DNA of 64,000 bases from assembly GCA_030407315.1 (NCBI GenBank), contig JALQPE010000132.1, forward strand, positions 1-64,000, written 5' to 3'. Positions 19,162 to 28,303 of this stretch are shown here, piece after piece. Every line of letters starts with the position of its first letter. Position 1 is the stretch's first letter. Position numbers and translations under genes: made by a program. Source of the DNA: Asparagopsis taxiformis (lineage: Eukaryota > Rhodophyta > Florideophyceae > Bonnemaisoniales > Bonnemaisoniaceae). The notes below the pieces were generated by a model. It ran no database searches and had not been told where the DNA came from. It was given only the letters and a program-made list of their open reading frames with translations.

Positions 19162-20688
19162 CTACTCCCCTTCATTCTCGATTTCATCATCGACGAATAC
19201 CTTCACATATTCTGCATCTCCTCCGTCCTCTTCCATAGACCTGAAGCTCTCCTCCAGCACTGATTCCCCCCCATCGTCTACGTTCAGTTCTTCATATCTA
19301 TCACGCGATATAGTCAAAACCTCCTCATTCATGAACCGACTACTCACCCGCTCCCCGGGAAGAAGCAGTTTCACTGCTTCATTGATTTCCCGGATTTGCG
19401 CTCCTTCCACCTCTGTTCCACTTTGAAATTTCAAAATCGTTCGGAACCCGTATGCAAGTATGTAGATGAATTGCAAGGAGTATTCTGAACGTCGCAGGAA
19501 CATGTTCTTATCAGAACATTGCGTGTAGGCGACTGCAAAGTTCAGTGCAACCTCTACTAAATTGATCCTCCTAGTCAAAAACCTCTTGTCCGGTTCTCCA
19601 ATTATTTGAACTTCGTACTCGACTTTGAATAGCATTTCTTTTCGCACTGCAATGAAGTCGCGAAGAATCTTCATATTCTTGTCATCCATTGCTGCACGCT
19701 CCGCTGCATTCATTTTCCTCTGCGCCGAGTACAGACTTGGAACTGACTCAATGTCCAGCCCACCGTCGTGCAAATGATGCTCCATTCGGACTGAACCTTG
19801 AAACCCACTGTATAGAACGAATCCAAGATCTCGGATGAACCGGTTTCGCACATGATCTCTGGACTTGTTCATAAACCCGGTCACTGCTGTGAGTGCCGAT
19901 TTCGTCACAGTGATGCCTACCTCCTTTCTGTGCAACGGCCCATTGTCTCCAACCTTTCTTCGCTTCTGCTTTCGAGCGGCCCCATCACTTCCCTCGGACG
20001 TCCCATGCATTCCATCCATGCGAGCAGAGTCCGTTCCGCGAATTGTCTCCTCAATGGTCCCGGTAGTCACATACCCCCGCGCCCTCCACCGTTCGATACC
20101 TTCCGACGTTCCATTGGAGCTGGAACGGTCTCCTCCCTCTCTGAAAGAATTGTTTTGACACGTATTCTTGATTAAAGAGGTCACAACTTGGCAGCGCAAT
20201 TCAATGTGGTTCCGGCCGGCAAGCGTCCTATTGAACACATCCTTTCGCTCATTGCTCTGCCTGGCGAACATCAGCGTATTGATTAGCTGGCATCCGTTGA
20301 AATGCCTATCCCTCTTATCCACCATTGCCTTCGTGTACGTTGGAACAACAGCACACAGCACAGCACACACCATTTCGAACGTGAACGATTTCTCCGCATC
20401 CTGCGCAATGCGGAGACGTTCCCTGTCCTTCTCGGAGGCGATCTTCTTCGGATGTCCTTGTCCCTGGCTCAGAAGCCCATCGACGATGCTCTTGACCTCC
20501 TGCATATCGGTGTTTAGCATGGAGACAGTCTTGGCGACATTTCCGAGAGTCTCGCGTAATTGAATGGTGCTCTTCTCGACGGCATCCATTTTATCACTCA
20601 GGGCTTTCAACTCTGCAGTGATGTTCGAAAAGCCCTCACGCGTTATTTCGGAAAATGCGGCGATGCTTACGGAGGTTTCGGGATTCAT
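19162..20688 (-). CDS. Unrecognised coiled-coil protein with basic patch and acidic tail (~508 aa)
   Basis: The ATG at 20688 was chosen because the 18 codons before it start at GTG. Residues about 12-75 form a heptad-rich coiled coil (ITAELKALSDKMDAVEKS). A charged middle (about 180-260) includes RKQKRRKV, a plausible nuclear localisation signal. A conserved-looking block follows (SALTAVTGFMNKSRDHVR), then a helical region and a strongly acidic C-terminus (DGGDAEYVKVFVDDEIENEG). I do not recognise the family. It is convergent with the Tudor-like gene. An oligomerising nuclear protein is the most that the sequence supports. Confidence 0.6.
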   Translation of the reverse strand: MNPETSVSIAAFSEITREGFSNITAELKALSDKMDAVEKSTIQLRETLGNVAKTVSMLNTDMQEVKSIVDGLLSQGQGHPKKIASEKDRERLRIAQDAEKSFTFEMVCAVLCAVVPTYTKAMVDKRDRHFNGCQLINTLMFARQSNERKDVFNRTLAGRNHIELRCQVVTSLIKNTCQNNSFREGGDRSSSNGTSEGIERWRARGYVTTGTIEETIRGTDSARMDGMHGTSEGSDGAARKQKRRKVGDNGPLHRKEVGITVTKSALTAVTGFMNKSRDHVRNRFIRDLGFVLYSGFQGSVRMEHHLHDGGLDIESVPSLYSAQRKMNAAERAAMDDKNMKILRDFIAVRKEMLFKVEYEVQIIGEPDKRFLTRRINLVEVALNFAVAYTQCSDKNMFLRRSEYSLQFIYILAYGFRTILKFQSGTEVEGAQIREINEAVKLLLPGERVSSRFMNEEVLTISRDRYEELNVDDGGESVLEESFRSMEEDGGDAEYVKVFVDDEIENEGE

Positions 20689-21209
20689 CTTGACCTTGCA
20701 ATTGGAGTTTGCTAAAAGGAGAATTGCTTTGAAGGATGTCACGCTTAGTACAGCAGTGTTGTAGCAAATATCATTTCAGTGGATGCATCCATCCTGGTCT
20801 ACTCTACATAATAATAATGCTTCCCAGTGCTCCGTAACGGTTATTTTTCATAATTTAGTGGTGGATGGTGCGTATTCTTTCCTTTGCCACCACCCACGTC
20901 CTGTGCATACCACACCTCGCTACCAGACTGACGTCTCCTACTAGACACTTTCAATGCAAAGATAGATAGGTATAATTTGAAATGCTAAACTCAACATATT
21001 ATAGCTACTATGTACATTCTCTCCTTACGGTGAGACAAACCAGATATGTTCTGTTCTCCCAATCTTCCTTTCTCCAACGTCCTATTCAGCATCTAGCTTC
21101 CCCGCACCCAACTATCTGTAAAGCACCATCACAATTAATATAGTCGTATACCACACACCATTCCAATATTTACCTTCACACCAACACTATGCTCCATATT
21201 TCCTCTAAG
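20689..21209. other. Intergenic upstream of coiled-coil gene
   Basis: This is A+T-rich sequence without supported ORFs or repeats. It presumably holds the minus-strand promoter of the gene ending at 19162. Confidence 0.45.
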
Positions 21210-21575
21210 TCCACTCCACCAGACAGTGTTGTCAAACAATGCACGGTACTACCCGCAGACAATACAATTTGCTATCTACACTACTGTCTACAGATTTCCC
21301 CAGACAGTGCAGTAATACAGTACAATGTATTGTCTCAGACAGTAAAATGTACTGTCTGCACATACTGTCTGGCGGCAACACTTCCGGACAGTAAAATTTA
21401 CTGTTCTGGACAGTAAATTTTACTGTTTTTGGTACTGTCCAGATTTCGTGCCAGTTTACTGCTGCAGCAGTATTCTGAAATTTCCAGACAGTAAATTTTA
21501 CTGTCTCCGCGCACTGTCTTGGCCAGACAGTAATTTTTACTGTCTCAGACAGTAAATTTACTGTCTGTTTTCATT
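21210..21575. repeat. Second palindrome family, ACAGTAAA/TTTACTGT cluster
   Basis: About ten variants of a short inverted pair are packed into about 365 bp. The pattern is GACAGTAAAWTTTACTGTC, with the clearest example CAGACAGTAAA joined to TTTACTGTCTG near 21548-21569. Single half sites (CAGACAGT, ACTGTCTG) fill the rest. It lies in the gap before the gene starting at 21637. The motif differs from the 39-bp palindrome, although both contain TTAC(A/T)G-type ends. It could be an array of binding sites or the decayed terminus of a mobile element. Confidence 0.8.
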
Positions 21576-21636
21576 CTCAACACCGTAGTGTAATGCGAGG
21601 GACAGATTGTTCGGTTCGCTGGGGTACACGAAATTA

Positions 21637-22518
21637 ATGTCTAGATGCACGATGCTGACGACGCGAGCTGAGATGGACGAGCGAGAGGAACAAAAGCGCG
21701 AAGCGTCTGAGAAGCTTTTGAAACGGGAAAGTAACGGTGATTTGGATATGGGGAGGTGGCGAACGGCACCGTTCTCAGAGCTGCGATACAGCAAAGGCTT
21801 GGTTCCTGACAGCTTCGAAATGGAAGTGAATGGTGATGCATGGTTTAACAACCGAGTAGCTGTGAATGTGCTGGACATCTTCAGGGGTTATTCGATACGA
21901 CCAGAACAAGTAATGGACATAGAGACGAGCATACTAACGCTGGCGCGCCTGGATGCTTGGCTAGTGACTACTGTGGAGTGTTTGGATGAACCGAAGGGGA
22001 AAGGAGGTGCACGGCAGAAGGAGTTTACAAGGCGGTACAGTCAATATGTGGGGGTAGCTTTTCAGCAATTAGTTGGTATGGTGGTGTACTGCATGTCTTG
22101 TCTCCAAGGCTCGCAAGCAAGGGAAGAAACGGACGTTGTCGAGAGCGAACAGCGGACTAGTGCACAGTCACGGCATGTGTTTGCAAGCCGTACTGTGACG
22201 AGAGAGGCTGTTGAAGTGTGGCAAAGCGGAGAGGGGTCTGGAATTGTTCATGTCGTTGATGATGTAAACCGCTGCTCATCACTTGTTCTAGTGTCCGAGG
22301 ATTGGATTCAATCGCATATTACGTCAAACCTCGGTGCTGTAATGGATTGTGTGATTGCGCAAGGACTAATTGGCGCAGAACTTTTCGTCGTTGACCCATA
22401 TGCTGGACACCTGACTGCAAACCTGAATGTCGAAATCAATGCCCCACAGTATGGGGGCATGGAGCGGCGCCATGCAGCCACTGCTGATAACGGTTTTGGC
22501 GTAATGGAGGATGGTTGA
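21637..22518 (+). CDS. Unrecognised protein (~293 aa)
   Basis: The ATG at 21637 is the first in-frame ATG; ten earlier codons would need a TTG start. The product opens with a charged helix (RAEMDEREEQKREASEKLLK) and continues as a soluble alpha/beta-looking protein with no membrane segment or signal peptide. I do not recognise a domain. It begins about 60 bp after the ACAGTAAA palindrome cluster, which could therefore contain its promoter. It is convergent with the Plavaka-like transposase, with about 77 bp between stop codons. Confidence 0.5.
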   Translation: MSRCTMLTTRAEMDEREEQKREASEKLLKRESNGDLDMGRWRTAPFSELRYSKGLVPDSFEMEVNGDAWFNNRVAVNVLDIFRGYSIRPEQVMDIETSILTLARLDAWLVTTVECLDEPKGKGGARQKEFTRRYSQYVGVAFQQLVGMVVYCMSCLQGSQAREETDVVESEQRTSAQSRHVFASRTVTREAVEVWQSGEGSGIVHVVDDVNRCSSLVLVSEDWIQSHITSNLGAVMDCVIAQGLIGAELFVVDPYAGHLTANLNVEINAPQYGGMERRHAATADNGFGVMEDG

Positions 22519-22595
22519 AATTAGTGCAGTAAATGTGACGTTGACTAGAAGGTTTATCATGTAGTACATTATCAATAGAGTGCTGCGATTTAGAT

Positions 22596-25500
22596 TTATT
22601 CTTCTTCATTATCATCTGTGAATTGGTAATCAATGTTGGTGTAGAAGCGGTTGAGATAGAAACGGTGGTCCGACCAGTGCATTTGTTTCGTAAATGGCTT
22701 GACTGGAAAGTTACTTCGTACGATGTGCACGGTGCCAGATATAGTAGATGCAGGAATGAGGTCAAACCAAGGACCACCTGCACTGTGGGATGCAGTGTCA
22801 TTGCTGTCAACGGATCCGTTGTCCGGGTCCCATGTGGACCAGTTTAAACAAATGCACCCAAGTGATTTTTCCACAGCGGTTTTTGGGGCAAAGCAGGTCA
22901 TATACTGAACGAAAGCGAGTTCTACAGGTTGAAACAGGTTTGGAGACTGCAGGCGTACCAGTGCCAGGACGCGCCCTACCCATATGGTTCTGTAGTCATC
23001 GGCAGTTCCGGAGATGACGACAAAGGAGTACTGCGATCTCTTTGCGGGGCCGAACGATGAAGTTGCAAAGACGCGCTGCTGCTTGTGCCTCGACACGTTT
23101 GTGGGGCGAAGCATGCCACTGTGCGGGTCAAAGTCGTCGGCATCTGGGACGTACCCTCCCATGACGTAGGCGGACTTTACCACGGTGACGGAAATGTCCA
23201 TGTCATGTATTGGAGGGCCTTCTGCCGTGGCGCGCAGTCTAGCGAGGGTGAGGAACGCTTGTGCAGCTGTGTCACCGAGTTGCTGGAATAGCGTTATGGT
23301 GCCAGACGGGAACGAGGAGTTGTGCAGCGGCAAAAGAGTGGCAGGATCGGGCTGTCCGTCGATATCTGCAACGAGGAGGGTTGCATCGGGCAGCAGGGAG
23401 GCAAAGTCGTGCAGTGCAACGGTGAATCCGTCGCGAACGAGTACTGCACAGTCTGTGGGCGATATCATGCGTGCGTTTCCCAATGTGTTCGATGGGGTAT
23501 GACCAGTTGGAGTGGCCAAGGAGAATTCCATGTGGCGAATAGTCTCTTCCATGGCTGTTGAGCGCCTTCGAGAGGTTTTCCTATAACTCTGTTTGAACAG
23601 AAGATGCGAGTGTTCGTAGGGGCCTGCATCAATGTGTTCCAGGGCGCCATATCTCTGCAAGTCACCGGGAAGATGGTCTAGAAGATGGAACTTGAAAGTT
23701 TTGAGACCTGTGGTGTGGAATGGGCCGAGGGTAGAGAGCATTGATTGTTTGAAATAGGAAATGGAGTTCTGGAGGCTTTCTAGTTCGGCGGCAGTCCAGT
23801 GCTTGATGCGACCGCGTTTCATGACCCATGCGACGAGGTCAGAGTATTGCGTGCAGATGGAAGTGAGAGGGGCTGTCTCTACTTCGTCACAGCATGTGTC
23901 AATGAATGCTGCGATGAAAGGGAACACCATGTCGACATGGTGATAGTCTTTGGCTGCGAGCATGCCGCGTATGCCGTCCTCCGTGAAGAGGCCGTTCAAA
24001 TTGGTGCCCTTCTCACCCTTGGAGAAGTCGACATGAAGACCGGTGATGTAGTAGTCGCGTTCGATAGCGGACAGAATGCTGTTTGAGCCGGCGAGGATGG
24101 ATTTTTTCACCTTCTTGAAGGTGCGAGGTGTCCCGGAATGGGAGGCAGTGGTGGTGAGGTCTGGGGAGCTGAGGCGGTGGACAATGCACTGTTTGATGAG
24201 CTTTGAGATGCCGAGGTGGAGATTGTGCAGAGGCTCGAAGGAGAAAATGTTGTAGGGGTCTAGGGGACTGTTGGTGGGTAAAAGAGCGGTCGATTCGAGG
24301 ACAGAGTGTTGTTCGAGGAGGGAGAGAGCTTCGAGCGGAGCAGTTGTATGCTCCTGAGCGCTCTCTTGGCGTGCAGAGCGTGTATCATCGAGGGAGCGGG
24401 GCTGGTGTGGCGCGCTGGATTCAAGTTGAGTGGCGGGGATGTAGCAGCGGTGGCAGGGATGTGTGGTGGTAGTGCTGTTGCGAGTGCATGACAGCTCTTT
24501 GGCCTCTGGAAAGTCGCAGCAATAATTGGCTAGGATGGGAAAGCATTGGCGGGCAGTTGCAGTGGAGTCTGTGCAGGGGAACCCGGAAGAGAACGCGGTG
24601 GATAGGGACGAAAACACTTTTTCGAGTGCTTTATGAAGAATATCAATTTTGCGAGCGCGACTAGCAGAACTAGAGGTTGTCGGCATTTCATCACCGAACA
24701 AGGCGTTGGACGAAGGGTTAACAATGTACGGAAGATACCCGACGATGGTGAGGCCGGTACGGATGCAGTGGCGACGGAGGGGGGCGGAGAAGTTGAGCAG
24801 TGTGACGTGTATGGGGTATGCGACGATTGCGGAGCTCTTGAGGCTTGTGCTGCTCTTGTCGGAGTACACTTGGAGGAGGCCGGCAAAGGAGGAAGCGGTG
24901 GGATCATTTTCCTCTGCCCATACGACCTGTGGATCTTCCGAGAGCTGCACGCGCTGTCTAGTAACCTGGTGCAGCGTTTTCGCGAATTCTGTGTGTAGGG
25001 GATGAGAAAATATTGCGGTGCCGTCTGGGGCGGTCTTTGGGGAGGGGTGGAAGAGAGTATTTTGGTCGTTAGCCAGTGCTAACTGCCTGCGGAGCATGTC
25101 GACTGGGTCGCGGAGGTACAGCTGTGCCGAGTACTTACCAGTTTTGTCTGGAATGATGTGGCTCTTGTAACCTTCGGTGCGGAAATGTGTTTCGACCATG
25201 GAAGCGGTAACGTGGCGACATTCTTCTACGGTGCGAACGGCGCTGTTGAACTTTTCTAGGGAGAATGCGGGGTCTTGTAGGATGGTGATGACTTCGCTCA
25301 CGCGGCCAGCGCCGGCCTTGTACTCGAGGGTTGTGAGACTGGCGGCGAGGGATTGCACGAGGAGGTCTGCGCGGGAGGGGGTTGAGGTTGGTGGCAGTGA
25401 AGCGTCACAGGGTGAGTCGCTGGAGGAAGCACGACCAGATTCTGGGTCTGGGGAGCTGGGTTGCGGGGAATCATGGTCGCCGTTTCGAGCAGGCTCATGG

Positions 25501-25634
25501 GTGACGGCAGGGACACGAGCGTTGTTGAAATGTTGGGGAGAGGGGTTGAAACGGTAGCGACACGTTCGCTCATGCAGCGCGAGCGCATAAGCATCTACGC
25601 AGTAGTAGAAGCACCCTTCATACTTGCATTCCAT
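22596..25634 (-). CDS. Plavaka/CACTA-like transposase with N-terminal zinc finger (1012 aa)
   Basis: This is a complete ORF from ATG 25634. Residues 3-25 form a C-x4-C-x12-H-x3-C zinc-finger-like motif, as is common at the start of Plavaka proteins. A Pro/Ser linker follows, then the catalytic core: VYSDKSSTS (about 255), PEAKELSC...HPCHRC (about 390), DPYNIFSFEPLHNLHLG (about 475), and KFHLLDHLPGDLQRYGALEH (about 660) followed by HSHLLFKQSYRKTSRR. The tail after about 720 is beta-rich and has no clear assignment. The length suits a Plavaka-type transposase (CACTA superfamily). The ORF is undamaged, so the copy may be recent or active. I could not locate paired terminal inverted repeats by eye; AATGTGACGTT near 22527 and an inverse AATGTGATGTAAC near 25830-25845 are weak candidates. 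Confidence 0.72.
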   Translation of the reverse strand: MECKYEGCFYYCVDAYALALHERTCRYRFNPSPQHFNNARVPAVTHEPARNGDHDSPQPSSPDPESGRASSSDSPCDASLPPTSTPSRADLLVQSLAASLTTLEYKAGAGRVSEVITILQDPAFSLEKFNSAVRTVEECRHVTASMVETHFRTEGYKSHIIPDKTGKYSAQLYLRDPVDMLRRQLALANDQNTLFHPSPKTAPDGTAIFSHPLHTEFAKTLHQVTRQRVQLSEDPQVVWAEENDPTASSFAGLLQVYSDKSSTSLKSSAIVAYPIHVTLLNFSAPLRRHCIRTGLTIVGYLPYIVNPSSNALFGDEMPTTSSSASRARKIDILHKALEKVFSSLSTAFSSGFPCTDSTATARQCFPILANYCCDFPEAKELSCTRNSTTTTHPCHRCYIPATQLESSAPHQPRSLDDTRSARQESAQEHTTAPLEALSLLEQHSVLESTALLPTNSPLDPYNIFSFEPLHNLHLGISKLIKQCIVHRLSSPDLTTTASHSGTPRTFKKVKKSILAGSNSILSAIERDYYITGLHVDFSKGEKGTNLNGLFTEDGIRGMLAAKDYHHVDMVFPFIAAFIDTCCDEVETAPLTSICTQYSDLVAWVMKRGRIKHWTAAELESLQNSISYFKQSMLSTLGPFHTTGLKTFKFHLLDHLPGDLQRYGALEHIDAGPYEHSHLLFKQSYRKTSRRRSTAMEETIRHMEFSLATPTGHTPSNTLGNARMISPTDCAVLVRDGFTVALHDFASLLPDATLLVADIDGQPDPATLLPLHNSSFPSGTITLFQQLGDTAAQAFLTLARLRATAEGPPIHDMDISVTVVKSAYVMGGYVPDADDFDPHSGMLRPTNVSRHKQQRVFATSSFGPAKRSQYSFVVISGTADDYRTIWVGRVLALVRLQSPNLFQPVELAFVQYMTCFAPKTAVEKSLGCICLNWSTWDPDNGSVDSNDTASHSAGGPWFDLIPASTISGTVHIVRSNFPVKPFTKQMHWSDHRFYLNRFYTNIDYQFTDDNEEE

Positions 25635-26231
25635 GTCGAGTTTTGACGCAAAAGGGAGGATTGCGAGCTGAACAGGGGAGACTGTGCCGTCCAGATGCGA
25701 CCAATTTTATTTTTGTGGTGCTTTCGAGACTTGGAATGTAACGTGTTCGTAGTTTTTTGGGTAGTAGTTTTGTGCTCACTCCAGCTGACATCCCAACGGT
25801 GGAATTTAACCGAGAGTTCAATCATTTCCAACTGTTACATCACATTGCGTGCTGGCAACGTGTGCATGGAAGGACGAACGACTGCCCTGGGAGATGAATT
25901 TTCAATTAATTCATTTGTAATAATAAACTTTTTTATTTCCAAACTTCGTGGAATCTGAATGTGCTTTACAGCGGATATGCCACAGATCATGTAAGGAAAG
26001 CAAATGGATTCTCATATATATGATTATATGTTTATATTCGTTGTTCTCGATCCGGATCTCTTTGTTCGGGGAATCAGAGACCATGGCTTGGGCCATACTC
26101 AATCTCACTGCCGGCGATGATTTCGAGTATGCACAGCAAGACTTAAGCGGACGCAGAAAGCTGTCCGGTCGACGCCGCAGGCTCCACTCCGCCCTCATCA
26201 CCGACTGATCTTCTTTGACCGACTTTGCTTT
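25635..26231. other. Intergenic, possible 5' end of the Plavaka-like element
   Basis: This is mostly A+T-rich. A short ORF starts at ATG 26083 and ends at TGA 26206 (41 codons, Arg-rich). It could be an upstream exon of the microexon gene that follows, but its frame does not join directly. Confidence 0.4.
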
Positions 26232-26269
26232 GTACGTGCGCGAATCTTGATCAAGATTCGCGCACGTAC
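26232..26269. repeat. Perfect 38-bp palindrome
   Basis: GTACGTGCGCGAATCTTGA is followed immediately by its exact reverse complement, with centre TTGATCAA. It is unrelated in sequence to the 39-bp family. It lies about 160 bp before the first microexon and inside the reading frame that leads into it. Confidence 0.9.
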
Positions 26270-26395
26270 CTTCGTTCCATCCTCTACCCTCGAGGGTATG
26301 CGTTGAGGGAAGCGTGGGTTTTGAGTCTGACTATTTCCGTTGATGCGATATTTTTCATGGGAAGCCTGTTGACTGATGGTGTGTATTGAGCGGAG

Positions 26396-27353
26396 GATGG
26401 AAGAGAGGTACGTGAAGTTTTGAAAGTATGCTGTGAGGGAAGGTTGATTTTGAGTCTGACTGTTGTGGTTGATTCCGATGTTGTGTAGATGATGCAGGAA
26501 TGTTGATGACGGAAGGTAAGTTTCATTGAGTGCCAAGATGTGCTTTGCGAAGATATGGACTGCTGACTATGATTATTGTTAATTGCAAGGTTTTTGGATC
26601 ATGGTTTGTATTGTGTGTAGGATGGATGAGAGGTACATTTGCGAGTTCTCAGGGTATGTAGCGAGGGAAACGTTGGTTTTCAATCTGACTGTTGCGATTG
26701 AATCCGATGTTGCGTAGGTGATGGAGGAATAGTGATGACGGAAGGTAAGTCACATTGGGCGCCCAGACCGGTTGTGCGAAGATGCGGAATGCTGACTACT
26801 TTTCTTGGCTACACGATTACGTTATTTATGGTTTTTATTGTGTGCAGGATGGAACAGGTAAAGTAAGTGTGCGAGTTTTGAAAGTAAGCAGCGAGGGAAG
26901 GTTGGTTTTGAGTCTGACTATTTCCGTTGATGCGATATTTTTCATTGGAAGCCTATTGAGTCATGGTGTGTATTGTGTGGAGCGAAGGTAAGTGTGCGAG
27001 TTTTGAAAGTATGCTGTGATGGAAGGTTGGTTTTGAGTCTGACTGTTGTGGTTGATTCCGATGTTGTGTAGATGATGCAGGAATGTTGATGACAGAAGGT
27101 AAGTTTTACTGAGCACCAAGACTTGTTTTGCGAAGATATGGACTGCTGACTTTGATTATTCATTGCAAGGTTTTTGGATCATGGTTTGTATTTTGTGTAG
27201 GATGGATGATTCAGTCATCCTCTCGGAGAGGTAAGTAAGGGAGTTTCTAGGATATCTGTCGTGGTAAGCGTTGCTTTTGAGTCTGACTGTTGTGGTTGAT
27301 TCTGATGTTGTGTATGTGATGCAGGAGTGGTGAAGCAGGAACGGCAGGACTGA
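26396..27353 (+). CDS. Microexon array: spliced repeat-protein gene, 3' part
   Basis: Short exons alternate with introns of about 80-125 nt that start GTAAG/GTACG, carry a CTGAC branch-like box and end TAG/CAG/GAG. Predicted exons: 26396-26407, 26489-26515, 26621-26632, 26718-26744, 26848-26857, 26983-26987, 27072-27098, 27201-27230 and 27325-27353. Lengths are 12, 27, 12, 27, 10+5, 27 and 30. All keep one phase-1 frame, giving alternating DDAGMLMTE-like and GWMR-like peptides and ending at TGA 27351. The upstream exon ends at 26295 and reads ...PSSTLEG across the join; the start codon is not resolved. The array looks like tandem duplication of a two-exon, two-intron unit. The product is small and acidic, and its function is unknown. 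It could instead be a decayed repeat whose open frame is fortuitous, but consistent phase over eight joins argues against that. Confidence 0.6.
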
Positions 27354-27697
27354 AGGAGAGTGAAGAAGGGATGTAGGAAGATGGGGAATGAAGCTGTGAG
27401 GTGTTTCTGGTATGTGTATATTTTGGGGCATACGATAGAAGTGAGAGTGCGTTTCAAGTGGTGTAAGATTTTGCTGACCATGTTCGTGTTTGATGTCTTG
27501 ATGATTTAATGGGCTGGGGTGGTGTCGAGGAAAGCGGGGATGGTATTGGGAAGGAGCGTATTTTTTGTAATCTAGGTCGTGAGGGTTCTTGCAGTATGTG
27601 CGGATGGTGGTGCATGGCGTTCGGATGGTAGGGAGAACGCGATAGTGAGGGAGATGGGTGATCGACGATATGCTGACAGGTATTTTGTATTCTGGCT
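27354..27697. other. Intergenic after the microexon array
   Basis: G-rich, ORF-poor sequence. No feature seen. Confidence 0.4.
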
Positions 27698-27793
27698 GGA
27701 TACGTATTTCCTATTCTAACCGGGTATTTATTTCCTATTCTAACCGGGTATTTATTTCCTATTCTGACCAGATATGTATTCCCTATTCTAGAG
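27698..27793. repeat. 24-bp tandem repeat, four units
   Basis: The unit is close to GGGTATTTATTTCCTATTCT plus AACC. The two central units are nearly identical; the outer two are diverged (GGATACGTATTTCC..., AGATATGTATTCCC...). Confidence 0.85.
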
Positions 27794-27914
27794 AGACGTA
27801 TTGTATACGAGCAGTTTCCTAAATGAGAGAATAAAATACGGTCCGATATGGGCCCTGAATTTACCATCCGCTGTAATTTCTTCCCTCCCGGTTTTCGCTG
27901 ATATATTGTATACT

Positions 27915-28215
27915 GGATGTCGGGTCCTAGTATTCCGCCATATGTACTAGAGAAAGTGGATGTCGGGTCCTAGTATTCCGCCATATGTACTAGAGAAAGT
28001 GGATGTCGGGTCCTAGTATTCCGCCATATGTACTAGAGAAAGTGGATGTCGGGTCCTAGTATTCCGCCATATGTACTAGAGAAAGTGGATGTCGGGTCCT
28101 AGTATTCCGCCAAACGTACTAGAGAAAGTGGATGTCGGGTCCTAGTATTCCGCCATATGTACTAGAGAAAGTGGATGTCGGGCCCTAGTATTCCGCCATA
28201 TGTACTAGAGAAAGT
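27915..28215. repeat. 43-bp minisatellite, seven units
   Basis: Units start at 27915, 27958, 28001, 28044, 28087, 28130 and 28173, each opening GGATGTCGGGTCCTAGTATT and closing GTACTAGAGAAAGT. They differ by only a few bases. A partial, changed unit follows at 28216, with an inverted pair GGACGTCCGCATCC / GGACGCGGACGT around a poly-T stretch, and a last unit end lies at about 28300, right at the broken 3' end of the copia element. There are no spacers, so it is not CRISPR-like. Confidence 0.93.
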
Positions 28216-28303
28216 GGACGTCCGCATCCAAAAAATTTTTATTTTTTTTTGGACGCGGACGTTCATTTGTTCTAGTAAATCTCGGGGCCGACTAGGACCC
28301 GTA

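Noticed and set aside
27915..28215. CRISPR-like array
   Set aside because: The 43-bp units are directly adjacent without variable spacers.
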